Of a stretch of 64,000 bases of DNA, positions 8,831 through 16,898 are shown piece after piece. Every line of letters starts with the position of its first letter. The stretch's first letter is position 1. Location of the stretch: assembly GCF_009183365.2 (NCBI RefSeq), contig NZ_CP068230.1:2199001-2263000 (forward strand), read 5' to 3'. This stretch comes from Shewanella algae. Lineage in GTDB: Bacteria > Pseudomonadota > Gammaproteobacteria > Enterobacterales > Shewanellaceae. Made by a program: the position numbers and the translations under genes. Below the pieces are notes generated by a model, which saw only the letters and a program-made list of their open reading frames with translations, ran no database searches and had not been told where the DNA came from.

Positions 8831-8854
8831 AGCCGCCTTCGGGCGGCTTCTTTA
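8831..8854 (+). terminator. Hairpin terminator after the capsid gene
   Basis: AGCCGCC-TTCG-GGCGGCT is a 7-bp GC stem with a stable UUCG tetraloop, followed by TCTTTA. It lies in the 68-bp gap between capsid and decoration genes. It may lower downstream expression or stabilise the capsid mRNA end. Confidence 0.7.
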
Positions 8855-8880
8855 TATCCGAAATCTAAAAGGACAGCCCA

Positions 8881-9204
8881 ATGAAAAACCTTATTCAAGA
8901 TGGCACCACCATTACTCACGCTCCAACCGTGGATGTTGTGAGTGGTACTCCTGTGCTGATTGGCGCAATGCTTGCTGTTGCCTTGGCAAATGTTCCGGCA
9001 AATACACCTGGCACTTTTATACCAGAAGGCGTGTTTGAACTCGCCAAAGCCCAGGCTGACGATATCGGCCAAGGTGATCAAGTGTATTGGGATGCAGCTG
9101 CCAAGGTGATCACTACCACAGCCACCGATAACACCCCGGCAGGTAAAGCCTGGGCTGCTGCCGGTAACGGCGCGCTTTCTGTTGAAGTGAAGATCAATGT
9201 CTGA
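8881..9204 (+). CDS. Capsid decoration protein (DUF2190-like)
   Basis: A 107-residue all-beta protein whose sequence pattern (early NLIQDGTTITHAP, a central GDQVYWD, then a repeat of alanine-rich strands ending in VEVKINV) resembles DUF2190-type cement proteins that stabilise the expanded head. It follows the capsid gene directly, in the place of lambda gpD. A ribosome binding site AAAAGGA precedes the ATG. Confidence 0.75.
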   Translation: MKNLIQDGTTITHAPTVDVVSGTPVLIGAMLAVALANVPANTPGTFIPEGVFELAKAQADDIGQGDQVYWDAAAKVITTTATDNTPAGKAWAAAGNGALSVEVKINV

Positions 9205-9571
9205 CATTGATCAGCTCTTTTCCATGAGTAGAGCAGACAGACAGGCGGCGAAGTTTCGCCGTCTGTTTGAACGCATGGGGCAATGGTGCAGGATTGTTCC
9301 TTTCGACGGCGCTGAGCCCGTTGTAAGGCTGGTGAATCTTGCCGGCTCAAAAGGCGAGATAGCCGCATCAGCAGGCAATGAATACATGCCTGAAAAAATT
9401 ATGCAGGCCGAGTTTCTCCTGCAAGATGGCAAGGTTTTCTCCGGCGACACTGTTGAGCTCGGAGACATTGATGCACATGGTGATTTTGTTGCCGATGGCA
9501 CCAAGCTGCAACTGACGCTGCTTTCGGCAATAGACGCAGTGTCTGTCACTTATGTTTATTTGGAACTGTAA
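9197..9571 (+). CDS. Head-tail connector, unassigned
   Basis: A 124-residue protein overlapping the decoration gene by 8 bp and the next gene by 1 bp. The N terminus is basic and helical; the rest is predicted beta sheet (IAASAGNEYMPEK, FSGDTVELGD). I do not recognise a family from sequence alone. Its position between decoration protein and the gpZ-like gene is where head-completion or stopper proteins (lambda gpFII class) are encoded. That is the likely role. Confidence 0.5.
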   Translation: MSDIDQLFSMSRADRQAAKFRRLFERMGQWCRIVPFDGAEPVVRLVNLAGSKGEIAASAGNEYMPEKIMQAEFLLQDGKVFSGDTVELGDIDAHGDFVADGTKLQLTLLSAIDAVSVTYVYLEL

Positions 9572-10134
9572 TGGCAAGCATTCGAGCTGAGGGGTTCAAC
9601 GCTGTCGCCAGAGAGTTGCAGCGAATACGAAATGCCCAGGCACCGGCTATCGCTGCAGCTGTGAAAGAGGCCAGTCGTTTTGGCGAAGAGCTTGCAGTTA
9701 CCGAAGTATTTAAGCGCTACGGCTTTCGTGATCGTAGTTACGTTGCCCGCCACTTGTCAGTTTCATTTAACGAACGAACTCTGCAGGGGCGAGTGTCAGC
9801 GCGCTATCGCCCCTGCACTTTAAACCGATTCATTGTCCGCCGTAATACCCGAACCAGCAAAGGCGGCGGCAGCGCAGTTCCTGATGGCATGACGATAGCC
9901 GCTATTCGCAACAAACCAACATGGTTCAGAGGTGCGTTTACTTTTATTGGCCGAAATGGCAATGAGCTGATGGTTTCGCGCCAAAAAGGTGATAACCGCT
10001 GGCGCAGCCTTAAAGGCCGCAAAACCCTATACGGGCCCAGCGTTGCCGGTTCATTCGGTGTTATCAGGGATGACATAGATCCCCCCATTATCCGCCATTT
10101 GCGTGAGCGGTATCGGCATCACGCCAAGCGTTAG
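9571..10134 (+). CDS. Minor tail protein Z-like (tail completion)
   Basis: A 187-residue, very basic protein (many Arg and Lys). It starts with a helix of the form IRAEGFNAVARELQRIRNAQAPAIAAAV, typical of lambda gpZ-family proteins that act at the head-tail joint. The middle part has a surface-basic RRNTRTSKGGGSAVP loop. Its position before the tail terminator gene supports the call. The family link is by pattern and order, not by a catalytic motif. Confidence 0.6.
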   Translation: MASIRAEGFNAVARELQRIRNAQAPAIAAAVKEASRFGEELAVTEVFKRYGFRDRSYVARHLSVSFNERTLQGRVSARYRPCTLNRFIVRRNTRTSKGGGSAVPDGMTIAAIRNKPTWFRGAFTFIGRNGNELMVSRQKGDNRWRSLKGRKTLYGPSVAGSFGVIRDDIDPPIIRHLRERYRHHAKR

Positions 10135-10142
10135 GACATTCC

Positions 10143-10568
10143 ATGATCAACGACATTATTGAACGGCTGCAGTTGGTGCCGGGCGCCACTGTGCGCGAAG
10201 GCTTTTATGCCCAGTCATTGGTGCGTGAATCCAAATTCATATTCCTGCAACCTTATACAAGCAAAGCATCTGTTCCGGGAATGCAACCTGGATACAAAGA
10301 AGACCTCACTTTGCAAATTGTCGCCGGCATCAAGATACCTGGTTTTACCCAACCTACCAGCGAGCTGATCAACCTAACCAGAGAGATCCGCTCATCCCTG
10401 TTTTCAAAACAACGGGATCCCGCTCGCCCCGATTGGCTTCATGGCGCCTATGGCGTTGCTGAAGTCGAAGAATGCAAATACATCATGCCGGAAGCTCATG
10501 AACACCACGGCCTTGCAGTGATCACCATCTCCATTTCAAACAGCCCAACCTTCGAGGATAGATTATGA
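10143..10568 (+). CDS. Tail terminator protein, gpU-like
   Basis: A 141-residue protein located directly upstream of the tail-tube gene, where lambda gpU, the ring that ends tail polymerisation, is encoded. It has an N-terminal helix (INDIIERLQLV), a beta core and a C-terminal ISISNSPTFEDRL strand, consistent with that small alpha/beta fold. Assignment rests mainly on gene order and size. The stop overlaps the next start by 4 bp. Confidence 0.55.
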   Translation: MINDIIERLQLVPGATVREGFYAQSLVRESKFIFLQPYTSKASVPGMQPGYKEDLTLQIVAGIKIPGFTQPTSELINLTREIRSSLFSKQRDPARPDWLHGAYGVAEVEECKYIMPEAHEHHGLAVITISISNSPTFEDRL

Positions 10569-11284
10569 GTGTAATAGTCAAAGAGTCGTACATCGGCGCC
10601 GGCATCGTGTACGTTGCCGGCCGGGATGTTGGCAACGCATCCGGCGTTGAAGTTTCAATCGAACAGGAAGAAAAGTCTCTGCCCAACTATCGTGGTGGTG
10701 GCGGTAACTATGACTCAGTTACAAAAGTGTCATCTGTAAAACTCAAGATGACACTCAACGCATTCAGCAATGAAAACCTGGCTCTCGCGCTGCGCGGCAA
10801 AGTTTCAGTGCTGACAGCTGATCCTGTTGATAATGAGATTGTTGTTGCAAAACTGGATGGACTGGCCCCAACCGAGAAGTTGATAGACATATCTAAGCCG
10901 GTAACAGTCACCAATAGTGACGGCACCACTGCATACGATGTGGACGTTGATTACTACGTTAGCGCTGCCGGTATCCGCGCCATTGGCACAGGGGAAATTG
11001 TTGATGGGGCCCAGTTGAAGGTGTCATATACCTCTGCTGCAGGCAATGCCCTCGAAGCATTGACCGAGGCCGGTGTTACCGTCCCTGTGGTGATCGACGG
11101 TATGAACGATGCAAACGGCAAACCTTGTGTGCTGAGGTTCTATCTGTGGAAGCCTTCGCCAACGTCCAGCCTGTCATTGATTACCGATGACTATGGTTCA
11201 TTCGACATTGAGGGCGAAGTGCTCGCAAACGATGCGATAGTTGCCGCCGGCAAGTCGAAATTCTTCAAGCGCCTGGCTGCGTAA
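10565..11284 (+). CDS. Major tail tube protein
   Basis: A 239-residue, beta-rich protein. It begins with a conserved-looking KESYIGAGIVYVAGRDVGNASGVE segment and continues with strand pairs and a glycine-rich loop (YRGGGGNYD). A large, structurally simple protein directly after a gpU-like gene and before the tape measure in this order is the tail tube subunit. It has an Ig-like or insertion domain in the middle (about residues 105-160). A strong terminator follows immediately, so the tape-measure gene must be expressed from a separate promoter or by readthrough. Confidence 0.75.
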   Translation: MSVIVKESYIGAGIVYVAGRDVGNASGVEVSIEQEEKSLPNYRGGGGNYDSVTKVSSVKLKMTLNAFSNENLALALRGKVSVLTADPVDNEIVVAKLDGLAPTEKLIDISKPVTVTNSDGTTAYDVDVDYYVSAAGIRAIGTGEIVDGAQLKVSYTSAAGNALEALTEAGVTVPVVIDGMNDANGKPCVLRFYLWKPSPTSSLSLITDDYGSFDIEGEVLANDAIVAAGKSKFFKRLAA

Positions 11285-11290
11285 AACAGA

Positions 11291-11316
11291 GCGGCACCCA
11301 ATGGGTGCCGCTTTCA
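11291..11316 (+). terminator. Terminator after the tail tube gene
   Basis: A 9-bp GC-rich stem, GCGGCACCC with GGGTGCCGC around an AAT loop, is followed by TTTC. It lies 6 bp after the tail-tube stop codon and marks the left edge of the inserted toxin cassette. Confidence 0.8.
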
Positions 11317-11317
11317 T

Positions 11318-11716
11318 GTTAAGCCTGTAAACGTTTCATCAACTGAGAGAGTTGCACTAAAAAATCGTCTTGGTTGCGGTGCAGTTCCCGCTCTAACAAA
11401 GGAATTCAGAGGGCAATATCCAGCTTGGCTGTTGCAGCTTGCTCACACATTGCGCCAAACAGTCGGTGCTCGACAATTTTCAGTAACGGCAATATGCGCT
11501 CAATGTATAAGCGCATGTGCTCGGCGCGGTTCAGCAGCAAACCAAGACTGTACAGGTCTTGCGTTCTAACAGGCTAATATTATTTAGTATCTTTCCCCTG
11601 AAACGTATGATTTCAGTTAGTGTTAGGGGAGACATCTCCAGTAGCCAATTGCTCAGATTTTGATGTATTTTAGCAATGGTTTTGGCTTTGTTTTCACTGG
11701 GTTTAGGATATGACAT
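11318..11716 (-). pseudogene. Broken minus-strand gene flanking the zeta-toxin gene
   Basis: An ATG at 11716 opens a frame starting MSYPKPSENKAKTIAKIHQN. It is coherent to about 11570 (ISLLER), where the reading continues one frame over as TQDLYSLGLLLNRAEHMRLY. A TGA then interrupts it near 11409-11411 before the helical tail ERELHRNQDDFLVQLSQL and stop at 11318. Joined, this is one helical protein of about 130 residues with one frameshift and one nonsense codon. I do not recognise its family. Its start overlaps that of the zeta-like gene on the other strand, so the two were once divergent neighbours. Confidence 0.5.
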
Positions 11717-12435
11717 TAACTGCCGAAGAGGCTGAAGTTGAGCGGCGTGCGATTGCTTATTCTAAGAGCAATAGAACACAAATTTGCCGTAATTTAACTG
11801 ATAAGACCAAGTATGTTCCAGAACAAGAACCTGTATCTGTGTTCATGTGTGGTTCACCGGGGGCGGGGAAAACCGAGTCATCCAAGCAGTTCATCAAGGG
11901 TATTTCTGGTGATGGTGAAGAGGGAGTTCTTCGGTTAGATCCTGATGAATTGAGAGAATTATTTGAAGAGTACAATGGGAGAAATTCTCATTTGTTTCAA
12001 AGGGCTGTGTCATTCATTGTCGAAAGGGCTTTAGATTATTGCTTTAAAAACAATCAGAGTTTTCTACTTGATGGTACGTTAGCTCATTATGGCGTTGCTG
12101 AAAAAAACGTCGAAAGGTCCTTGCGTAAAGGGCGACAAGTATTGATAATATTCGTCCTTCAACGTCCCGAACTGGCTTGGAGCTTCGTTCAATCAAGAGA
12201 AAAGCTTGAAGGTCGCAAGATCCTTCCTGAGCATTTTGTAGAACAATTTTTCGGCTCGCAGCAAGTTGTTGAGCAACTTAAGGCTAAGTTCAAAAAAGAT
12301 GTTGCTGTGGATTTACTTATCAAGGACAATGATGGTAAAACAAAGGTGTACTATAGTAATGTTGCAAGTATTAAACCTTACTTGCCCAAAGAGTACACAA
12401 GAGAAGAAGTTATGGAAATCGTCGGTATAGCATGA
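11710..12435 (+). CDS. Zeta-toxin-like P-loop kinase
   Basis: A 241-residue protein with Walker A GSPGAGKT at residues 48-55. It also has RLDPDELRE (75-83), a DGT motif at 121-123 and an arginine-bearing lid region QSREKLEGRKI (161-171). These match the zeta toxin family, kinases that phosphorylate UDP-N-acetylglucosamine or nucleotide substrates and halt growth. No epsilon-type antitoxin is adjacent; the only candidate partner is the 54-residue ORF 10 bp downstream. The gene has about 42% GC, well below the flanking tail genes, and interrupts the tail operon, so it is probably a transferred moron. A phage-defence or lysogen-maintenance role is inference. Confidence 0.8.
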   Translation: MTLTAEEAEVERRAIAYSKSNRTQICRNLTDKTKYVPEQEPVSVFMCGSPGAGKTESSKQFIKGISGDGEEGVLRLDPDELRELFEEYNGRNSHLFQRAVSFIVERALDYCFKNNQSFLLDGTLAHYGVAEKNVERSLRKGRQVLIIFVLQRPELAWSFVQSREKLEGRKILPEHFVEQFFGSQQVVEQLKAKFKKDVAVDLLIKDNDGKTKVYYSNVASIKPYLPKEYTREEVMEIVGIA

Positions 12436-12445
12436 GAGAGTTTGT

Positions 12446-12610
12446 ATGATTAGAATGCTCACCACACGTAAAAAGGCTTCATCTACACCTCTATCTAGAT
12501 TTGTTAGAGAGGCTGATTCTAGGCATAAAAAACGTGTCTACAAGAAAGCGATTGATGAAGCAATCAAAGAACAGAACTATGTTATTGAAATGGCAAAGCA
12601 AACAGCCTAA
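12446..12610 (+). CDS. 54-residue basic ORF downstream of the zeta-like toxin
   Basis: This ORF is too short for usual gene calling. It begins MIRMLTTRKKASSTPLSRF and ends VIEMAKQTA. It is strongly basic, with a probable helix in the second half. It starts 10 bp after the toxin stop, preceded by GAGAG, and ends 20 bp before a terminator, so it is transcribed with the toxin. It may be an antitoxin or toxin modulator. It does not resemble the three-helix epsilon antitoxin. Family unknown to me. Confidence 0.6.
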   Translation: MIRMLTTRKKASSTPLSRFVREADSRHKKRVYKKAIDEAIKEQNYVIEMAKQTA

Positions 12611-12630
12611 CAGACAGATATAGTTAAAAA

Positions 12631-12655
12631 AACCGCCTTAGATTGGCGGTTTTTT
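12631..12655 (+). terminator. Terminator of the toxin cassette
   Basis: AACCGCC and GGCGGTT form a 7-bp stem around a TTAGATT loop, with an A run before and a TTTTT run after. This is a canonical, potentially bidirectional intrinsic terminator, placed 20 bp beyond the 54-residue ORF. Confidence 0.85.
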
Positions 12656-12751
12656 GTTGAGGAAACTCTGAAGGATTCCAGCGGTAACCAATTGATTAAC
12701 AAGGTTATTGTGGGAATTTATTCTGTCACCAATGTGGGTGTCTGCCATGCA

Positions 12752-12778
12752 CAAGAACCGCCTTTTGGGCGGTTCTTG
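12752..12778. terminator. 11-bp perfect hairpin without a strong T run
   Basis: CAAGAACCGCC pairs perfectly with GGCGGTTCTTG across a 5-nt loop. Only CATTTC follows on the plus strand. Its core AACCGCC/GGCGGTT equals that of the terminator at 12631-12655, so one may be a copy of the other. It could end transcription from either side. Confidence 0.6.
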
Positions 12779-12780
12779 CA

Positions 12781-13108
12781 TTTCTGGCATCGGCAATCTA
12801 TCGAGGATTTGCAGTGCCTTATGACAGTAGGGCTGAATATCTATTTATGAAAAGCAAAACCCCGAATACGGCAAATAGTCGGTTTTTTACATCCGCCCCT
12901 AAGCACTATTTAGGAGTAAAGCATACGTAGATAATAGCAAATCCAAGTGCTAAAGATGGTCTTAGTAACGTAACAGGTAAGTGGATTCGAAAGTGTGCTG
13001 GTGCAGCGGTGATTATGGCTGCATTAGCTTTGTTGCTTCTGTCATCAACACCTTTGATTTATGCCATTCGGTGGTGGTAATCAAAATGAGCTCCAAAACT
13101 TGGCGCCG
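12781..13108. other. Intergenic stretch with a hydrophobic peptide remnant
   Basis: No convincing complete gene is present. A plus-strand frame running into TAA at 13078-13080 reads GAAVIMAALALLLLSSTPLI, a good membrane helix, then YAIRWW. Upstream it is closed by TAG without an ATG before the helix; only GTG 13009 or ATG 13015 are possible starts. It looks like the tail of a degraded small membrane protein. A plus-strand ORF at 12981-13220 in another frame has no coding character. Confidence 0.35.
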
Positions 13109-13390
13109 TCAATTAACCAACTGGTGTGGGCCCGGTAATACACCACACATTAACTCGTCATACTCGGTGGCTATTGCTTCGCGCCATTGGTCAGTGACAT
13201 CACGAATCGCAAACCGATAGGTAAACCCTAACCACACGGTGAGTTGCCTAGATGCATTAAAGTGTTCAACCACAAAGCTATCTTCGTTAAACGCATAAAC
13301 ATCTTCAAATTGCTTGATGTCGTGCTGTACAAACGCCTGCTGTAGTAGGCCGTTGTAAATCTCTGTTTTATCCAATGAGTGTTCCATCAA
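13109..13390 (-). CDS. Hypothetical protein opposite to the tail operon
   Basis: An intact 93-residue acidic protein begins MMEHSLDKTEIYNGLLQQAF and includes a beta-rich centre (FVVEHFNASRQLTVWLGFTYRF) and the stretch VTDQWREAIATEYDEL. Composition and amphipathic pattern look like a real protein. I do not recognise it. It closes the right side of the insertion between tail tube and tape measure. Together with the broken gene at 11318-11716 it suggests an accessory cassette with its own transcription. Confidence 0.5.
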   Translation of the reverse strand: MMEHSLDKTEIYNGLLQQAFVQHDIKQFEDVYAFNEDSFVVEHFNASRQLTVWLGFTYRFAIRDVTDQWREAIATEYDELMCGVLPGPHQLVN

Positions 13391-13487
13391 CCTGTTCTCA
13401 AGCCGCTTTCGGGATGGTTTAAGGATAGCTATTGCCGCAAATAAGGCGTGAAGCGTTGCTCACGGCTACGGCGTCATCGAGGCTCTA

Positions 13488-16400
13488 ATGGCATTTAAAG
13501 ACCACATTATCAACCTGATCATTCAGGGGCGGGATCTCTTTAGCAGCGAAGCCAAAAAGTCTGAAAAGACGTTGGCCGAGTTGGCTGCACAAAGCGAAAA
13601 ACTCAACCAACGGCTGGAAGAATTACAAGACCAGAAACAGGCCGTTGATACCATTGAGGATTTAACCGCTGCGATAAGCAAGGGCACTCGTTCATATTCA
13701 GAAGCTGCCGCGGCACTTTCAAAGTTACAGCAGGAACAACGCGATGCCGCCGGCTCTGCCAAAAAACTACAGCAAGAACAGGCTCAGGCTGCCACTCAAA
13801 CAGCAAAGCTTGAGCAGGATTATCAGCAGCTGAGTGATGAGCTGCAACAATACAACTCTCAGATAGATGCTACGCGGTCCAGGCTTGAACAACTGACAGC
13901 AGAGCAGCAATCCGGGGCCGTGGCCAGCGGCAAACATGCAACTGCCATTGCGGCTGCCAAAGCTGATCTGCAGGCGCTGGAGCAGGCTCAGTCATCAACC
14001 AGAACCGCCGCCGACCAGCTTAACACTGAGTTGGAACAACAGCGCCAGGTACTGGATAGGCTCAATACTGAATCAGATGAAGCGGCGCTGGCCAGTGCCG
14101 ACTATGCGGCTAAAGTAAAACTCGCCAGGGGCGAACTTAACACACTGGGCTCAAGCCTCAACAAAAACCAGCGCACGCTTAATCAGCAAAAGGCTGTTCT
14201 CGATAAAGCCGGGATCAGCATGGATAAGCTGGCCGAAGCCAGCGAAGATCTGAAACAGCAGCAAGCTGCGGCTGAAAATGCGCTTGAGGGCGTTAATAAA
14301 AACCTGGCGCGTCAGAACAGGCTGCTCGATGAAAGTAGCAAAGGCGCAGAGAACTTTGGCGGTTCAATAAAGCAAGCCACGGCATCACTGCTTGCCATGG
14401 CTTCGGCTTATATCGGTGTTGATCGCCTCTGGGCTAGTTTGACCGGCATCTTATCGGCAGGTGATAAGGCCAAGGCATTCACTGCCCAAATGACTGCCAT
14501 GATGGGCAGCTTGTCTGCCGGCGAACAGGCCACCGCCTGGATTAAAGAGTTTGCCAACAATACCGGCTCAAAACTCGATACTATCAAGCAGGCCTTTGCC
14601 AGCCTGAAGGCGTTTGGCATCGACCCCATGAATGGCAGCTTACAAGCCATGGTGGACTACAACGCCAAGCTAGGCGGTAGCCAAGAAAAGTTAGAGGGCA
14701 TCATCCTTGCCGTCGGCCAGGCGTGGGCTAAACAAAAGCTGCAAGGGGAAGAGATACTGCAGCTTGTTGAGCGTGGCGTGCCCGTGTGGGAGCTGCTGGA
14801 GAAAGTGACCGGCAAGAACACTGTGCAGCTTTCAAAGCTTTCAGAACAAGGCAAGCTCGGGCGTGAAACTATCCAAGCCCTGTTTGAGGAAATGGGCAAG
14901 GGCGCCACCGGCCAAGCCGCCAAATCACTCGAGCGCCTTTCTGGTCAGGTCAATGTGCTGTCAAACAATTGGGAATTGTTTCAGCAAAAAATTGCCGATT
15001 CAGGTCTGTATGAGGTTGGCCTGCAGTTTCTGGATGATCTCAACAACAAATTTGATGAGCTCAACGGCAATGGCAAGCTGCAACAGGCTGCTGCTGATAT
15101 CAGTAACTTCTTCTCCACTATCATCAAAGATGGCGGCGAAAGTCTCACTGCAACCATTGATAACATCCGCGCCTTCACTCAGGGGTTAACTGTTGTTGGC
15201 GCCAGTATCCAACTGGTTTGGAATGGTATCACTGCAGGCCTGTCAACACTGGCAATGACCGCCACGGCTGCCTATGCGACCATTCTCAGCGGTTGGGCAA
15301 AACTGCTTGATGCTGTTGGGGCAGATGCTCTGGCTGCCAAAATCCGCGAGGCGACCGGGGCCATCTATGCGATCTCCAAAGGTTTCAAGGATCAGGTAGA
15401 GCAGGACGGCGCCGATATTCGTCAGGCATGGGCAACCGTCACCAAAGCGATGGCCAAGAGCAGTAAGGACTCTTACAAAGCCAGCGCAACTGCCGCCAAA
15501 GAATCTGCCGCTAAACAGAAAGCAGCGGCAAACGAAACATCCAGCGCACTCGACAAACAAGTCGCAAAAGCCAAGGCCTATGAATTAGCTATGGCCAAGG
15601 CTGGGATCACAACCGTTCGAGCTCTGCGCGAGCAGGCTGATATTGCCAAGTCAACGTTTGCTCAAGTTTCCGCGGCCATGAAAGACGGTACCGCGTCCGC
15701 CTATGATCAAAAGCAAGCCTTTCTTGAGTGGGCTGAAGCTGAGGTAAAAGTGGCTGCAGCTGGAAAGCAGCAGGTTTCGGTAATGGTACAGCAAGCCGCC
15801 GCTGCCCTAGGCTTAAACGCTGAATTGCAGCGACTCATTGCTACTCAGCAAAACTTGAGTAACTCGCAACAGAATGTTGAGCAGGGAGCTGACAACACCG
15901 CAGACTCAGTGGAGCAATCCGGCGAGCGAATGAATCAGGCCATGCAGGATGTCGGCGACACTACTGAGAATGTTGGCAAACAGGTATCCGGGGTAGCGGC
16001 TGTTATCAGTCAAGCCGGTTATGCAGCTTATGCAGCGGTAAAAGAACTCAGCGAGGGAACGGTTGCGCTGTTCAAATCGCTGACATCAGGTGTCGCTGCA
16101 TATAACCGTGAGTTGTCTGGTATTGAGCAAACGCAAGAGAAAATCGAAAACCTGCGGCATGCCATTAACGAGCTTTATCTTGAGCAATCAAAAACACTCG
16201 ATTTTACCCGTCTGCGCCGCTGGCAGTATGAGCAGGACATAGCCAGCAAATCCGCTCAAATGGCCTACTACGAGCAGCGTGTAGAGTTGCTGAAGTTAGT
16301 TGAAGCATTAGACGATACTGACAGTGCCAACATGCAATTGCTGCGTAGTGCCGAACATGCAAGCAATACCCTGGGGCTATTGAACGAACAGGATCTTGAT

Positions 16401-16898
16401 CTGCTCACTGCCGCAATAGATAAGGCGCGTTCGAGAATGGACGCTCTGAAAGACTCGGCATCAGACACGCTCAGCTCATTGCTTGATGAGCTGGACGAGT
16501 ACGAAGGGCGCCAAGCCGATATTGAGAAGCGCCGTTATCAACAAGAGTTGGCCGATATCAAAAGCCAGCTGGCCGAGGCTGAAAAGACAGGCGACAGGGA
16601 GTTGCTTAATCAACTGCGCCGCGCCGAGCAGACGCTGAACAAAGTTTACAAGTATCGCACTGAGGAAGTTAAAGCCCAGCAACAGCAGAACCAGCGCGAC
16701 ACCCAATCAAACCCCACTTCTACCCAGCAGCAAGCCCAATCAAAACAAACAACCAGTCAGTCCAGTTTCGGCAATAGCTATAACGCCACGCTGACTCTGA
16801 TTGTTGAGGGGCGCCGTACCCAACTGGATACCAATAAAGATCAGCTGGACGAGCTGCTGCGTTCTATCGAGAAAGCAAAACTGACCCAGGGGGGCTAA
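13488..16898 (+). CDS. Tail tape measure protein
   Basis: A 1136-residue protein whose length sets the tail length. Residues 1-290 are almost continuous coiled coil (Gln/Glu/Lys/Ala-rich). A hydrophobic Gly/Ala region and a tape-measure N-terminal-type domain follow at about 320-510 (GILSAGDKAKAFTAQM, GEEILQLVERGVPVWELL). Membrane-active hydrophobic segments come at about 565-600, then more coiled coil to a Gln-rich end. Its position after the tail tube and before distal tail genes fits. The ATG at 13488 lies after a 100-bp gap. A proline-poor, alanine-rich composition is typical of the family. Confidence 0.92.
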   Translation: MAFKDHIINLIIQGRDLFSSEAKKSEKTLAELAAQSEKLNQRLEELQDQKQAVDTIEDLTAAISKGTRSYSEAAAALSKLQQEQRDAAGSAKKLQQEQAQAATQTAKLEQDYQQLSDELQQYNSQIDATRSRLEQLTAEQQSGAVASGKHATAIAAAKADLQALEQAQSSTRTAADQLNTELEQQRQVLDRLNTESDEAALASADYAAKVKLARGELNTLGSSLNKNQRTLNQQKAVLDKAGISMDKLAEASEDLKQQQAAAENALEGVNKNLARQNRLLDESSKGAENFGGSIKQATASLLAMASAYIGVDRLWASLTGILSAGDKAKAFTAQMTAMMGSLSAGEQATAWIKEFANNTGSKLDTIKQAFASLKAFGIDPMNGSLQAMVDYNAKLGGSQEKLEGIILAVGQAWAKQKLQGEEILQLVERGVPVWELLEKVTGKNTVQLSKLSEQGKLGRETIQALFEEMGKGATGQAAKSLERLSGQVNVLSNNWELFQQKIADSGLYEVGLQFLDDLNNKFDELNGNGKLQQAAADISNFFSTIIKDGGESLTATIDNIRAFTQGLTVVGASIQLVWNGITAGLSTLAMTATAAYATILSGWAKLLDAVGADALAAKIREATGAIYAISKGFKDQVEQDGADIRQAWATVTKAMAKSSKDSYKASATAAKESAAKQKAAANETSSALDKQVAKAKAYELAMAKAGITTVRALREQADIAKSTFAQVSAAMKDGTASAYDQKQAFLEWAEAEVKVAAAGKQQVSVMVQQAAAALGLNAELQRLIATQQNLSNSQQNVEQGADNTADSVEQSGERMNQAMQDVGDTTENVGKQVSGVAAVISQAGYAAYAAVKELSEGTVALFKSLTSGVAAYNRELSGIEQTQEKIENLRHAINELYLEQSKTLDFTRLRRWQYEQDIASKSAQMAYYEQRVELLKLVEALDDTDSANMQLLRSAEHASNTLGLLNEQDLDLLTAAIDKARSRMDALKDSASDTLSSLLDELDEYEGRQADIEKRRYQQELADIKSQLAEAEKTGDRELLNQLRRAEQTLNKVYKYRTEEVKAQQQQNQRDTQSNPTSTQQQAQSKQTTSQSSFGNSYNATLTLIVEGRRTQLDTNKDQLDELLRSIEKAKLTQGG

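Noticed and set aside
12981..13220. 79-codon plus-strand ORF in the toxin cassette
   Set aside because: Cys/Trp/Ser-rich composition without structure, and it overlaps the better minus-strand ORF at 13109-13390.
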